Assembly: GCF_030580955.1 (NCBI RefSeq)
Contig: NZ_JAUQON010000017.1
Location: forward strand, 1-64,000
Direction of reading: 5' to 3'
DNA from: Hymenobacter convexus
GTDB lineage: Bacteria > Bacteroidota > Bacteroidia > Cytophagales > Hymenobacteraceae
Length of the DNA stretch: 64,000 nucleotides
The stretch's first letter is position 1. The number at the start of each line of letters is the position of its first letter. The notes under the pieces were generated by a model. The model was not told the origin of the DNA and made no database searches. It worked only from the letters and a program-made list of their open reading frames with translations. A program made the translations under genes and the position numbers. This document shows positions 24,399-33,384 of the stretch, in pieces.

Positions 24399-26713
24399 TA
24401 TCTGGTTTTAACTGGCTTGGCCCCCATCGTAAAGACCAGCGTGCCGCCCTTGGCCACGTCCTGCTGCGCCAGAAACGGCTGCGCCAGCCGCTGCCCGTTG
24501 AGGGTGGCCGACTGCACGTAAACATTTTTGGCGCTTTGGTTTTTGACCTGGATGGTGAAGGACTGGCCGTTTTCGAGGTGCAGCACGGCCCCGTGCACGA
24601 GGGGGCTGCCGAGGGCGTACTGGCCCGAACCGGGGGCCACGGGGTAGAAGCCGAGGGCCGAGAAGAGGTACCAGGCGCTCATCTGGCCGCAGTCGTCGTT
24701 GCCGCCGAGGCCGTCGGGGGTGGGGTGGTACTGGCGGGCGAGGATGTTGCGGACCTGGGCCTGGGTTTTCCAGGGCTGGTCGGTGTAGTTGTAGAGGTAG
24801 GCGGCGTGGTGGGCAGGCTCGTTGCCGTGCACGTAGCCCCCGATGATGCCCTCGCGGGTGATGTCCTCGGTTTCGGCAAAGAACGAGTCGGGCAGGTGCA
24901 TGGTGAAGAGCGAATCGAGGTGGGGCACGAAGACGCGGTTGCCGCCCATGAGGGCGATGAGGGCCTTGGGGTCGTGGGGCACGGCGAGGCTGTAGTTCCA
25001 GGAGTTGCCCTCGATGAAGCCCTGGCCGTTGGTGCTGAGCACGTCGAATTTCTCGCGGAAATTGCCGTTGGCCAGGCGCGGGCGCATGAAGTTGTGGCGC
25101 GCGTCGAACACGTTTTGCCAGAAGCCGGCCCGCTTGCTGAACTCCTTTTCCAGGTCGGCGTGGCCGAGCTTGCGGGCCAGCTGGGCAATGCACCAGTCGT
25201 CGTAGGCAAACTCCAGGGTGTTGGAAACGGAGGTGCCGCTGCGTTCGTTGGGCACGTAGCCCAGGTCGAGGTACTCGCCCAGGCCGTCGTACCAGCGGTG
25301 GCGGGCGGTAGCCACGCAGGCGGCCAGGGCGCGCTCGGCCTGGGCGGGCGGCACCGCGCCGTTGAGCACGGCATCGGCCACGACGGATACGCTGTGGTAG
25401 CCGCTCATGCACCAGTTTTCGTTGGCGTGGTGGCTCCAGACGGGCAGCATGTGCTCGGGGCTTTGGTCGTAGTGGGCCAGCATACTCATGACCATGTTGG
25501 CGTTGCGAGTAGGCTGCAAGAGGTTGAAGAGCGGGTGCAGGGCCCGGAAGGTGTCCCAGAGCGAAAAGGTGGTGTAGTTGGTGAAGCCCTCGGCGCGGTG
25601 GGTTTGCTGGTCGAGGCCGCGGTACTGGCCGTCGGCGTCCTGGTACACGGTGGGGCTGAGGCAGGCGTGGTAGAGGGCCGTGTAGAAGTTCTCCTTATCG
25701 GCCCGGTTGGGTGTCTGGATGGTGATTTTGCTCAGCTCCTGCTGCCAGAGCTGTTGGCCGGCGCGGCGGGTCTGGTCGAAGTTCCAACCGGGCAGCTCGG
25801 CGCGCATGTTGGCCACGGCGCCGGCCGTGCTCAGGGGTGAGAGAGCGAATTTGACCTTGATTTTCTCGCCCGCTACGGTATTGAAATCGAAGTAGAGGCG
25901 CAGCTGGCGGCCGGCCTGCTCGGGCCAGTTCTTCGTCTGGTCGAAGCGGCCCCAGAAGCCCCGGTAGATTTCCTTGGGGTCGTATTTGCGGGCCCCGTAG
26001 CTTTTGAAGGGCTTCGAGAACTGCATGGCGAAGTACTCGGTGCGGGTGCGGCCCCAGCCGGTGGTTTGGCGGTAGCCGGTCACGAGCGAGTCGTTTTCGA
26101 TGCGCACGTAGCTCCACACGTTCTTGTCGGGATAATTGTAGATGCCGGCCATCATATCCAAAATGATGTGGGCCGGTTCGGTGCCCGGAAACGTGTATTG
26201 GTGGAAACCCACGCGGGTGGTGGCCGTGAGCTCGGCGAGGATGTTGTGGTCGTCGAGCTTCACCTTGTAATAGGCCGGCTCGGCCACCTCGTTCTGGTGC
26301 GAGAAGGCGGAGCGGTAGCCGCTTTGGGGCCGGTCGGCGGTGCCGGGGGTGAGCTGGAGCGGGCCGGTGGTAGGCATGAGCAGGAAGTCGCCCAAATCGG
26401 AGTGCCCCGTGCCGCTGAAGTGCGTGTGGCTGAAGCCGACGATGGTGCGGTCGTCGTAATTATACCCCGCGCAGTACTTGTAAATGTCGGGGTTGTACTT
26501 GCCGTTCTGCTCGTAGCTCAGCGTATCGGTATCGGGCGAGAGCTGCACCATGCCGAAGGGCACGGTGGCGCCGGGGTAGGTGTGGCCCATCTTCTGGGTG
26601 CCCACCATGGGGTGCGCGTACTGCACGAGGTTTTCCGGAGTGGGGGCTTTTTGGGCGAAAGTGGCGGTGGTGGCGAGGAGCAGCAGGGGCAGGAGTTTCT
26701 TCAGCTTCTTCAT
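24398..26713 (-). CDS. GH92 family alpha-mannosidase-like glycosidase
   Basis: The protein has 771 residues from the ATG at 26713 (MKKLKKLLPL), with a signal peptide ending at TTATFAQ. The frame stays open upstream, but only this start gives a signal peptide. The N-terminal beta-sandwich (VGTQKMGHTYPGATVPFGM) and the helical (alpha/alpha)6 domain match GH92. The acid region GFIEGNSW and the Asp pair of GNDDCGQMSAWYLFSALG are intact. GH92 enzymes are calcium-dependent exo-mannosidases that release mannose from N-glycans or mannans in the periplasm or at the surface. No SusC/D genes are adjacent. It overlaps the start of the small gene at 24003-24398, and a partial copy of its 3' end follows. 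Confidence 0.93.
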   Translation of the reverse strand: MKKLKKLLPLLLLATTATFAQKAPTPENLVQYAHPMVGTQKMGHTYPGATVPFGMVQLSPDTDTLSYEQNGKYNPDIYKYCAGYNYDDRTIVGFSHTHFSGTGHSDLGDFLLMPTTGPLQLTPGTADRPQSGYRSAFSHQNEVAEPAYYKVKLDDHNILAELTATTRVGFHQYTFPGTEPAHIILDMMAGIYNYPDKNVWSYVRIENDSLVTGYRQTTGWGRTRTEYFAMQFSKPFKSYGARKYDPKEIYRGFWGRFDQTKNWPEQAGRQLRLYFDFNTVAGEKIKVKFALSPLSTAGAVANMRAELPGWNFDQTRRAGQQLWQQELSKITIQTPNRADKENFYTALYHACLSPTVYQDADGQYRGLDQQTHRAEGFTNYTTFSLWDTFRALHPLFNLLQPTRNANMVMSMLAHYDQSPEHMLPVWSHHANENWCMSGYHSVSVVADAVLNGAVPPAQAERALAACVATARHRWYDGLGEYLDLGYVPNERSGTSVSNTLEFAYDDWCIAQLARKLGHADLEKEFSKRAGFWQNVFDARHNFMRPRLANGNFREKFDVLSTNGQGFIEGNSWNYSLAVPHDPKALIALMGGNRVFVPHLDSLFTMHLPDSFFAETEDITREGIIGGYVHGNEPAHHAAYLYNYTDQPWKTQAQVRNILARQYHPTPDGLGGNDDCGQMSAWYLFSALGFYPVAPGSGQYALGSPLVHGAVLHLENGQSFTIQVKNQSAKNVYVQSATLNGQRLAQPFLAQQDVAKGGTLVFTMGAKPVKTR

Positions 26714-26755
26714 GCGGGGTGGCAAATGAGGAAGCAATATCCAGTAATTTGAGGC

Positions 26756-27241
26756 ATGAACAACTGCCTGCACTGTGGCTCGGAAACGGCGAACCCCAAA
26801 TACTGCTCCCGTTCGCACGCTGCCATTCATACCAACCAGCAAGCCCCGAAGCGGCGCTTGACGCGCAAGTGCGGGGAGTGCGAGACGCTGATTCCCGGCA
26901 GCCGGCAGTTTTGCGCGGTGCATGGCAGGCGCAAGGCCGACTACCGCCTGTTAACTGTGGCACAGCTAAAGGCCAAAGAAGCCATCAAGCATCCCAGCTA
27001 CTACCGCGGCTACCTCAACAGCATTACCCGGCTGCTGAACGCACATCGACCCCGCATTTGCCAGGCGTGCGGCTACGCTAAGCATGTGGAATACTGCCAC
27101 ATTCAGTCCATCAGCGCTTTTCCCGATTCCGTCACGGTGCAGGAAGTATCCGGCCCGGCCAATATTCTGGTATTGTGTCCTAACTGCCACTGGGAATACG
27201 ACCACGGCTTGCTAACGGAACACCCCGCGCTACTTAGCTAA
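26756..27241 (+). CDS. HNH endonuclease-like zinc protein
   Basis: The protein has 161 residues. The N-terminus carries a Cys-rich zinc-ribbon-like part (C4, C7, C17, then C39, C42, C53). The C-terminus has an HNH nuclease core: CxxC at 102-105, His115 in the CHIQ segment, Asn136 in ANILVL, and CPNCHWEYDH supplying C141, C144 and His145/His150. Such proteins nick or cut DNA and are often phage- or mobile-element-borne. It is divergent from the GH92 gene and ends 30 bases from the tRNA-Arg gene, which lies on the opposite strand. A weak -7-like GTAATTTG ends four bases before the ATG. Confidence 0.82.
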   Translation: MNNCLHCGSETANPKYCSRSHAAIHTNQQAPKRRLTRKCGECETLIPGSRQFCAVHGRRKADYRLLTVAQLKAKEAIKHPSYYRGYLNSITRLLNAHRPRICQACGYAKHVEYCHIQSISAFPDSVTVQEVSGPANILVLCPNCHWEYDHGLLTEHPALLS

Positions 27242-27271
27242 TTAAAGCAAGCGACGCGGGGTGTAACTGTG

Positions 27272-27345
27272 TGAGCCTGACAGGAATCCAACCTGTACTC
27301 TAGCCCTTAGGAGAGGCTTGCTTTATGCAGTTAAGCTACAGGCCC
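27272..27345 (-). tRNA. tRNA-Arg (anticodon CCU)
   Basis: The 74-base cloverleaf has a 7-bp acceptor stem (GGGCCTG with CAGGCTC, one G-U), a 4-bp D stem (GCTT/AAGC), a 5-bp anticodon stem with loop CTCCTAA (anticodon CCU, reads AGG), variable loop AGAGT and a 5-bp T stem (ACAGG/CCTGT). U8-A14, A15-U48 and G18-U55 are kept. Position 19 is C and position 56 is G, the reverse of the near-universal G19-C56. CCA is not encoded. A perfect TATCTTTG box lies 20 bases upstream. Confidence 0.85.
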
Positions 27346-27364
27346 AGGTACTAAACTTCTGCTG

Positions 27365-27372
27365 CAAAGATA
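27365..27372 (-). promoter_or_regulatory. -7 promoter element of the tRNA gene
   Basis: TATCTTTG on the minus strand matches TAnnTTTG exactly, 20 bases before the mature 5' end of the tRNA. Confidence 0.55.
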
Positions 27373-27401
27373 ACGCAAGCCGGTGAATCGCAGGCTGAGC
27401 C

Positions 27402-28748
27402 CTACATCTTATACAGCAGCGCGATGCCGAACGAGAGCGCCGTCAGAATCAGGCCCACCATGAAGATGGTGTAGCTGGTGCGCAGCAGGCGGTACTTGCG
27501 GGTGAGCACCTCGCCGAGGTAGTAGATGTCCGTCACCATGTTGTTGTAGAGCATGTCCTTCGTGCGCATCAACTCGCGCATGCCGCCCTGGAAGTTGTCG
27601 AGGCTGAGCTTGGTGAACTGCCCGAAGAACAGTAGGTTGACGCGGCGGTTGGTGGCGATTTCGGGGCTTTTCTTCAGCCAGGCGAAGCTGGTCACGTCGG
27701 GCTGGGCCGAGAGAATGGCCGTGATGACCGAGCCCAGCGCCGTCACCAGCAGAATGCTGATGGGAATGCCCAGCACGGGGTTGCCGCTCATCATGGGGCC
27801 CAGGGCGCCGGCCTTGCCCATTTTGGCGCCCAGGTAGGTGATGATGACCGACATGAGCACGGCGTTGAGCTGAATCATCATGCTGGCCTTTTTGTCGGCC
27901 ATGTCGCTCAGCTTCATGTGGTTGGAATACATGGTGCGAAACATCGTTTCGATGCCCCGCTTAGGCTCGGCGAAGGTGTCGGTCTTCTCCTTGCTTTTTT
28001 TCTTGTCCTTCTTCTCGCGCTTTTTTAGCTCGTCGCGCTGCTCTTCGATGTTGCTTTTGAAATCCTTTTTGTAGCGCTCCTTGCCGGCGTCGGAGTGGTA
28101 CTTGTGGGCCAGCATGAAGTTGAGCTGCAGCTCGGCCCACTCGGGGTTGGAGTACGATTTGCCCAGCACCAGCTCCCATTCGGTGCGCAGCAGCTCGGCG
28201 CGGGAGCGGAAGTCGTCGCGGGCCAGGTTGCTCATGTCGGCATCGACGAGCAGCTTTTGCAGCTCGGTTTCGGGGGTTGAGTCGCGGTGCGTGGCTTTTA
28301 TCATGTCCTGCACCTGCTTGATGCGGGCGGGGGCCACGCCGTGCTCGGCCAGCCAGGCGCCGGCGCGCTCCATGCTGCGGAACTCGTGGCCGTCGTACAC
28401 GTCGAGGTAGCCGGCGTCGTGAAACCAGGCGGCCAGCAGCAGCAGCTCGGTGTCGTCGGGGCTGAGGTTGGCGGCGGGGGCCAGGGCGCGGGCTTCCTTC
28501 ACCACGGCCTCGGTGTGGGCAATGGAATGATAGGTGAGCTGGGCCGGCAGCTCCTTCTTAAACAACTCAGTGAGGTAGGTTTCGGCTTCCTTCACCAGCG
28601 GCGAGGCCTTGGCTTTAGGGGCTTTGCCGTCGGGCTCGGGCGCGGCCGGAGCCGGGGCGCTGGCCGTGCCGGCGGCAGCGGTGGGCAGCGCGGTTTCCGT
28701 CGGTTCGGGCGGGGCCGGGGCGAGGGTTTCGGGGGTACTATCTTTCAT
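27402..28748 (-). CDS. HD-domain protein with PycTM (Pycsar effector) membrane domain
   Basis: The protein has 448 residues. A disordered Ala/Pro-rich N-terminus of about 45 residues leads to an HD phosphohydrolase domain with the metal-binding residues in place (His78 in IAHTE, His110-Asp111 in WFHDAGY, Asp171 in VDADMSNL). A Lys-rich coiled linker (about 230-255) follows. The C-terminal domain, beginning FRTMYSNHMKLSDMADKKA, has three or four transmembrane segments and resembles the PycTM domain of Pycsar effectors, which damages membranes after cyclic-nucleotide binding. No nucleotide cyclase is adjacent, so this looks like a stand-alone version. The HD domain may cleave a nucleotide signal (inference). 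Confidence 0.82.
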   Translation of the reverse strand: MKDSTPETLAPAPPEPTETALPTAAAGTASAPAPAAPEPDGKAPKAKASPLVKEAETYLTELFKKELPAQLTYHSIAHTEAVVKEARALAPAANLSPDDTELLLLAAWFHDAGYLDVYDGHEFRSMERAGAWLAEHGVAPARIKQVQDMIKATHRDSTPETELQKLLVDADMSNLARDDFRSRAELLRTEWELVLGKSYSNPEWAELQLNFMLAHKYHSDAGKERYKKDFKSNIEEQRDELKKREKKDKKKSKEKTDTFAEPKRGIETMFRTMYSNHMKLSDMADKKASMMIQLNAVLMSVIITYLGAKMGKAGALGPMMSGNPVLGIPISILLVTALGSVITAILSAQPDVTSFAWLKKSPEIATNRRVNLLFFGQFTKLSLDNFQGGMRELMRTKDMLYNNMVTDIYYLGEVLTRKYRLLRTSYTIFMVGLILTALSFGIALLYKM

Positions 28749-28944
28749 AACAAGCGGAGCGCGGGCCGGTTCATCCGGCTGGCTCGCCGGCTTTCAACGC
28801 GAAGCGCCGGGCCTAAGTTAAAAACCCGGCCTTAACCGCACGGCTGTGCTTTGCGTAACGGGCGCTACCGGCCCGTTGGAGCCGGCCATTTCTTTATCGT
28901 CGGGCCCCGTGGTTTCCAACGGGGCCAGGCTCGTACTTCGTTCC

Positions 28945-31900
28945 ATGACCTTACTTCGCCGCCTCACTTTTCTGCTGGCCTGCTGCGTGCCCGTCGGGGC
29001 CATGGCGCAGGCCCCCAAGCCGCCCAAACCGCCCAAAGAAACCCAAAAGGAAATCCCCTCGCCCGGCGAATCGGACCAGAACCCGCACCGAAGCCGCCCC
29101 AACTACCGCAAAACCGGCGTGAACTGGGAGCGCAACACCCCGCCCGATTCGAGCCGCATCCGCTACCGCGTGTTCCTCATCGGCGACGTGGGCAACCCCA
29201 TTCCGACCGAGAAAGGCGGCGAGCCCAGCCTCAACTACCTGCGGCAGCAGATTATGAAGGCCGGCAAAAACAGCACGACCGTTTTCCTGGGCGACAACGT
29301 GTACAACTACGGCATGCCCGAGGAGGGCGCCTACGACCGGAAAATTGCTGAGAAGCGTCTCACCACGCAGCTCGATATTTTTCGGGGCTACCCCGGCGAG
29401 AAGTACATGACGCCCGGCAACCACGACTGGATTCAGGGCAACCCCGGCGGCCTGGAGCAGGTGAACCGCGAGCAGGCCTTCGTGGAAAACTACATGATGA
29501 AGGATTCGACGGCCTTCAGCTACACCGGCGACTTTTTTGTGCCGCGCGACGGCTGCCCCGGCCCTTTTGAGGTGCGCGTGCAGGACGACCTTGTGCTCAT
29601 TGCCCTGAATTCGCAGTGGTTTGTGACTCCGGCCGCCAACCGCCCCTCGGGCCGCGACGGCAACTGCGGCGCCGAAAACGAAGAAGACGTGTACGCCGCC
29701 CTGGAAGAAGTCATCACCCGCAACAAGGACAAGCACATCATGGTGTTTGCCCACCACCCGCTGTTCTCCGACGGCATTCACGGCGGCTACTTCACGCTGG
29801 CCGACCACATTTTTCCGCTCAGCATTGTTGCCAAGTACGCCTTTATTCCGCTGCCCATTATTGGGTCGATTTACCCGTTTGCGCGCAAGTACGGCGGCAT
29901 TAACCAGGACATTCCGCACCCGGCTTACCAGGCTTACCGCAAAAACCTGCTCGATATTTTCGGCCGCCACCCAAACGTGATTTATGCCGCCGGCCACGAG
30001 CATAACCTGCAGTACTACAAGGAAGGCAGCACGCACTTCATCGTGAGCGGCTCGGGCTGCAAAACCCAGCACGTGAAGCCCGGCGATGGCGGCGGGGCCA
30101 TTTTCTCGGACAAGGAGAAGGGCTGGGCGCAGGTGAACTACTACGACGACGGCCAGGTGTGGACCGAATACTTCATTCCGCAGGGCAACGGCACCACGGC
30201 ACGCCGGGTGTTCCGCACGCCGCTCTACGCCAAAACCACGGGCGCCATTGCCACCAACCCGGCCCAGCCCGTTCCGGAAACGGCCCTGACCACCACCAAC
30301 GGCCAGCCCGACGGCAAGAAGCTGCCCGAGACGGAGGACGCCATTAAGGACAAGAAGAAGGACAAGGAGAAAAAGAAGGAAAAAGAAGCCGAAGCCATTG
30401 CCAAAGCGCCCATTCCCACCAAGCGCCCCGACTTCCGCGACAGCACCGTGACGGTGGCCATCAAGCCCGAGTACGACAAGCACGGCGGCTTCCACAACTG
30501 GCTGCTGGGCGAGCACTACCGCAAGGAGTGGGCCACGCCCGTGAAGTTCCGCGTGCTTGACCTAGCCAACGACAAGGGCGGCCTGATGCCCTACAAAACC
30601 GGCGGCGGCAAGCAAACCGCTTCGCTGAAAGTACGCAACGATGCCGGCTACAACTTCACCCTGCGCGGCATCGACAAAGACCCCGCCGCTGTGCTGCCCG
30701 AGCAGCTACGCACCGGCCTGGCCAAGGCCGTGCTGCAGGACCAGATTTCGGCCCAGCATCCCTACGCGTCGTTTGTGCTGCCGCCGCTGGGCACCGCGGC
30801 CGGCATTTTGCACACCAATCCCACGCCGGTTTACATTCCACAGGACCCCTTGCTGGGGCAGTACTACGCGCAGTTTGCCAACCTGCCCGCCGCCCTGGAA
30901 GAAGATGCCAAGGACAGCCAGGACAACGTGGCCAGCCTGGGCTTCGCCAAAAACCTGGTGAGCACCGACAAGATGCTGACCCGCCTCATCGACGACAACG
31001 ACAACCAGGTGGACCAGGTGGCTTTTGCCCGCTCGCGCCTCTTTGATATGTGGATTGGCGACTGGGACCGGCACGAGGACCAATGGCGCTGGAGCGAAAC
31101 CAAGGACAAGGACGGCGACCGCCGCTTCGTGGCCGTGCCCGAAGACCGGGATATTGCCTTCTTCAAAGGCGACGGGGTGCTGCCCTATTTGATTTCGCGC
31201 AAATTCGCGGTGCGCAACTTTCAGAACTTCGGCTACGACTACGCCGACTACAAGGGCCTGAACCAGACGGGCATGAGCAACGACCGGGTATTTATGAGCG
31301 CCGTGACGCGCGAACAGTGGATTGCCCAGGCCGAATACATGAAAAGCCACCTCACCGACGAGGTGATTGAAAAGGCTTTCCGCGAGAAGTGGCCCAAGGA
31401 AATCTATGACCTGCACGGCAAGGAAATCGTGGCCAAGTTGAAAAGCCGCCGCGACCTGCTGCCCGACCTGGCCGGCAAGTACGCCGACGTGCTGGCCGAA
31501 ATCGTGGAAGTGCGCGGCTCGAAAAAGCGCGAGAAATTCACCGTGGAGCGCCTGCCTGGCAACAAAACCCACGTGGTGATGCGCAAAATCAACAAAGAGG
31601 GCAAGCTCACCAAAGTGCTCTACGACCGCACCTTCGACGACAAGGTGACCGACGAGGTGCGCCTCTACGGCATCGACGGCAAGGACGTGTACGACGTGCG
31701 CGGCGACGTGAAAAAGGGCGTGAAGCTGCGCATCATTGCCGGCAAGGGCCGCGACACCATCCGCACCGCCGACCACGTGGGCGGCCTGCTCCACAAAACC
31801 CAGATTTACGATGCCGACACCGGCAACGTGGTGAACGCCAGCTCCGAAGCCCGCCTGCGCCTGGAGCCCGGCTACGAGGTGAGTCGCTACGACTACCCGC

Positions 31901-33054
31901 ACCGCTTCGACCTGAAGGACTACCGCCTCGACTACGTGGGCCCGGCCTTGTACTTCGGCTACAACATCGACGACGGCGTGCTGCTGGGCGGCGGCGTTAC
32001 GTACCGGCACTACGGCTTCCGCCGCGAGCCCTACTCCTGGGAGCAGACCATCGCGGCCAACTTCGCGCCGGCCCGCGATGCCTACAACATCCGCTACACG
32101 GGCCAGTTCACCCGCATTTTCAAGAAGACCGACCTGCACATTGCGGCCCAGTACTACGGCCCGCAGCTGCTCTACAACTTCTTCGGCATCGGCAACAACA
32201 CGGCTAATCTGGCCACGGAAGACGCCAACCGCGGCGTGGTCACGAACCGTACCGTGAACAGCGCCTACCGCGTGCGCTTCCAGCGTTTCACCATCGCGCC
32301 CACCTTCGAGCGCAAGCTGTTCACCTTCCTCAAGTTCGGCATCGGGCCGCAGTACGACCAGTTCCGCGTCGAGCAGAATCCCATCGGCACGGCCATCAAG
32401 GACAGCCTCACCAAAGGCGGCGTGGTGACCTATGAAAACCGCCGCTTTGGCGTCCGCGCCTCCGATTTCCAGACCAACCAGTACCTCGGCGGGTTGATGT
32501 ACCTCAACCTCGACGCCAGCTCCTCGGCCAAAAACCCCCGCATCGGCCTGCGCTGGTACAACGAGTTCCAGTACAACTGGCAGCTCAACAGCGAGAGCCT
32601 GAGCTTCGGGCGCTTCAGCACCGAGTTCCGGGCCTACCTCACGCCCAATTTCCCCTTCCACCTCACCTACGCCGGCCGCATCGGCTACCAGCACAACTAC
32701 GGCGACTACCGCTTCTACCAGGCCAACACCCTGGGCGGCACCACCAACCTGCGCGGCTACCGCCGCACCCGCTTTGCCGGCCGCACGGCGGTGTACGCCA
32801 ACTTTGAGCCGCGCCTGGAGCTGTTTTCCTTCAACGCCTACCTCTTCCCCGGCAAGTTCGGCATCATGGGCCTGGCCGATGTGGGCCGGGTGTACTCCGA
32901 CAACGACACCGGCGAGTACAAGGGCCTCAACGCTTTCCACAGCGGCTTCGGCGGCGGCATCTACGTCGACATTCTCAAGGCGGCTGTCATCAACGCCACC
33001 TACTCGGTGGGGGAGGAGAAGTTGGTGTTTGTGGGGTTCGACTTCCTGTTTTAA
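28945..33054 (+). CDS. Metallophosphoesterase fused to a BamA/TamA-like outer membrane barrel
   Basis: The protein has 1369 residues from the ATG at 28945 (MTLLRRLTFLLACC...), with a signal peptide ending near GAMAQA; the frame is open 33 codons upstream without a better start. Residues of about 65-400 form a calcineurin-like phosphoesterase with FLIGDVGN, GDNVYNYG, TPGNHDW, AHHPLFSDG and GHEHNLQ, which supply the metal ligands. A Lys-rich linker (about 480-510) leads to a middle domain. From about residue 1000 a surface-antigen-type barrel follows and ends VGFDFLF. It would be an outer-membrane-anchored phosphatase, perhaps for phosphate scavenging (inference). The architecture is known in Bacteroidota. 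A very strong terminator follows. Confidence 0.9.
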   Translation: MTLLRRLTFLLACCVPVGAMAQAPKPPKPPKETQKEIPSPGESDQNPHRSRPNYRKTGVNWERNTPPDSSRIRYRVFLIGDVGNPIPTEKGGEPSLNYLRQQIMKAGKNSTTVFLGDNVYNYGMPEEGAYDRKIAEKRLTTQLDIFRGYPGEKYMTPGNHDWIQGNPGGLEQVNREQAFVENYMMKDSTAFSYTGDFFVPRDGCPGPFEVRVQDDLVLIALNSQWFVTPAANRPSGRDGNCGAENEEDVYAALEEVITRNKDKHIMVFAHHPLFSDGIHGGYFTLADHIFPLSIVAKYAFIPLPIIGSIYPFARKYGGINQDIPHPAYQAYRKNLLDIFGRHPNVIYAAGHEHNLQYYKEGSTHFIVSGSGCKTQHVKPGDGGGAIFSDKEKGWAQVNYYDDGQVWTEYFIPQGNGTTARRVFRTPLYAKTTGAIATNPAQPVPETALTTTNGQPDGKKLPETEDAIKDKKKDKEKKKEKEAEAIAKAPIPTKRPDFRDSTVTVAIKPEYDKHGGFHNWLLGEHYRKEWATPVKFRVLDLANDKGGLMPYKTGGGKQTASLKVRNDAGYNFTLRGIDKDPAAVLPEQLRTGLAKAVLQDQISAQHPYASFVLPPLGTAAGILHTNPTPVYIPQDPLLGQYYAQFANLPAALEEDAKDSQDNVASLGFAKNLVSTDKMLTRLIDDNDNQVDQVAFARSRLFDMWIGDWDRHEDQWRWSETKDKDGDRRFVAVPEDRDIAFFKGDGVLPYLISRKFAVRNFQNFGYDYADYKGLNQTGMSNDRVFMSAVTREQWIAQAEYMKSHLTDEVIEKAFREKWPKEIYDLHGKEIVAKLKSRRDLLPDLAGKYADVLAEIVEVRGSKKREKFTVERLPGNKTHVVMRKINKEGKLTKVLYDRTFDDKVTDEVRLYGIDGKDVYDVRGDVKKGVKLRIIAGKGRDTIRTADHVGGLLHKTQIYDADTGNVVNASSEARLRLEPGYEVSRYDYPHRFDLKDYRLDYVGPALYFGYNIDDGVLLGGGVTYRHYGFRREPYSWEQTIAANFAPARDAYNIRYTGQFTRIFKKTDLHIAAQYYGPQLLYNFFGIGNNTANLATEDANRGVVTNRTVNSAYRVRFQRFTIAPTFERKLFTFLKFGIGPQYDQFRVEQNPIGTAIKDSLTKGGVVTYENRRFGVRASDFQTNQYLGGLMYLNLDASSSAKNPRIGLRWYNEFQYNWQLNSESLSFGRFSTEFRAYLTPNFPFHLTYAGRIGYQHNYGDYRFYQANTLGGTTNLRGYRRTRFAGRTAVYANFEPRLELFSFNAYLFPGKFGIMGLADVGRVYSDNDTGEYKGLNAFHSGFGGGIYVDILKAAVINATYSVGEEKLVFVGFDFLF

Positions 33055-33068
33055 CCGGGAAAGGCCAT

Positions 33069-33131
33069 AAAAAAAGCGCCCACCACCCGGCTTATGCTGC
33101 ATGCATAAGCCGGGTGGTGGGCGCTTTTTTT
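33069..33131. terminator. Very long Rho-independent terminator hairpin
   Basis: Arms of about 29 bases (left arm core GCGCCCACCACCCGG) pair perfectly around TGCAT, flanked by A7 and T7. Confidence 0.9.
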
Positions 33132-33299
33132 GATGACGATTGTATGAAATTATGGCTTGAGCTTAGCGCATTGTAAAAAGCCGCGTCACACCATCTGAGG
33201 CCATATGATATTCTGATATGTTCAATATTTGGTTGAAATTATTACAATAAATGCGCTTGATTCTTTCTCAAAACACAAAGAATTGTAAGCAACATGAAT
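33132..33299. other. AT-rich intergenic region
   Basis: AT-rich stretch upstream of the first M43 protease gene. No coding or RNA feature is seen. Confidence 0.4.
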
Positions 33300-33329
33300 T
33301 TGGTTAGCGAGAATATTTTGTTAGCTTGG
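33300..33329 (+). promoter_or_regulatory. Candidate promoter of the first M43 protease gene
   Basis: TTG (33300-33302), a 19-base spacer and TAGCTTGG (33322-33329). The second protease gene has a closely similar TAGCTTGC box. Confidence 0.4.
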
Positions 33330-33384
33330 CAGTTCGTAATCTCTCATTCTCACTCCTTTCCCACAACCTATTTCCCACAGCTAC

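Noticed and set aside
27272..27345. The tRNA considered as a pseudogene because the D loop lacks GG and the T loop lacks TTC
   Set aside because: The two departures are complementary (C19-G56), all stems pair, other tertiary contacts are kept, and a perfect -7 box lies at the right distance.
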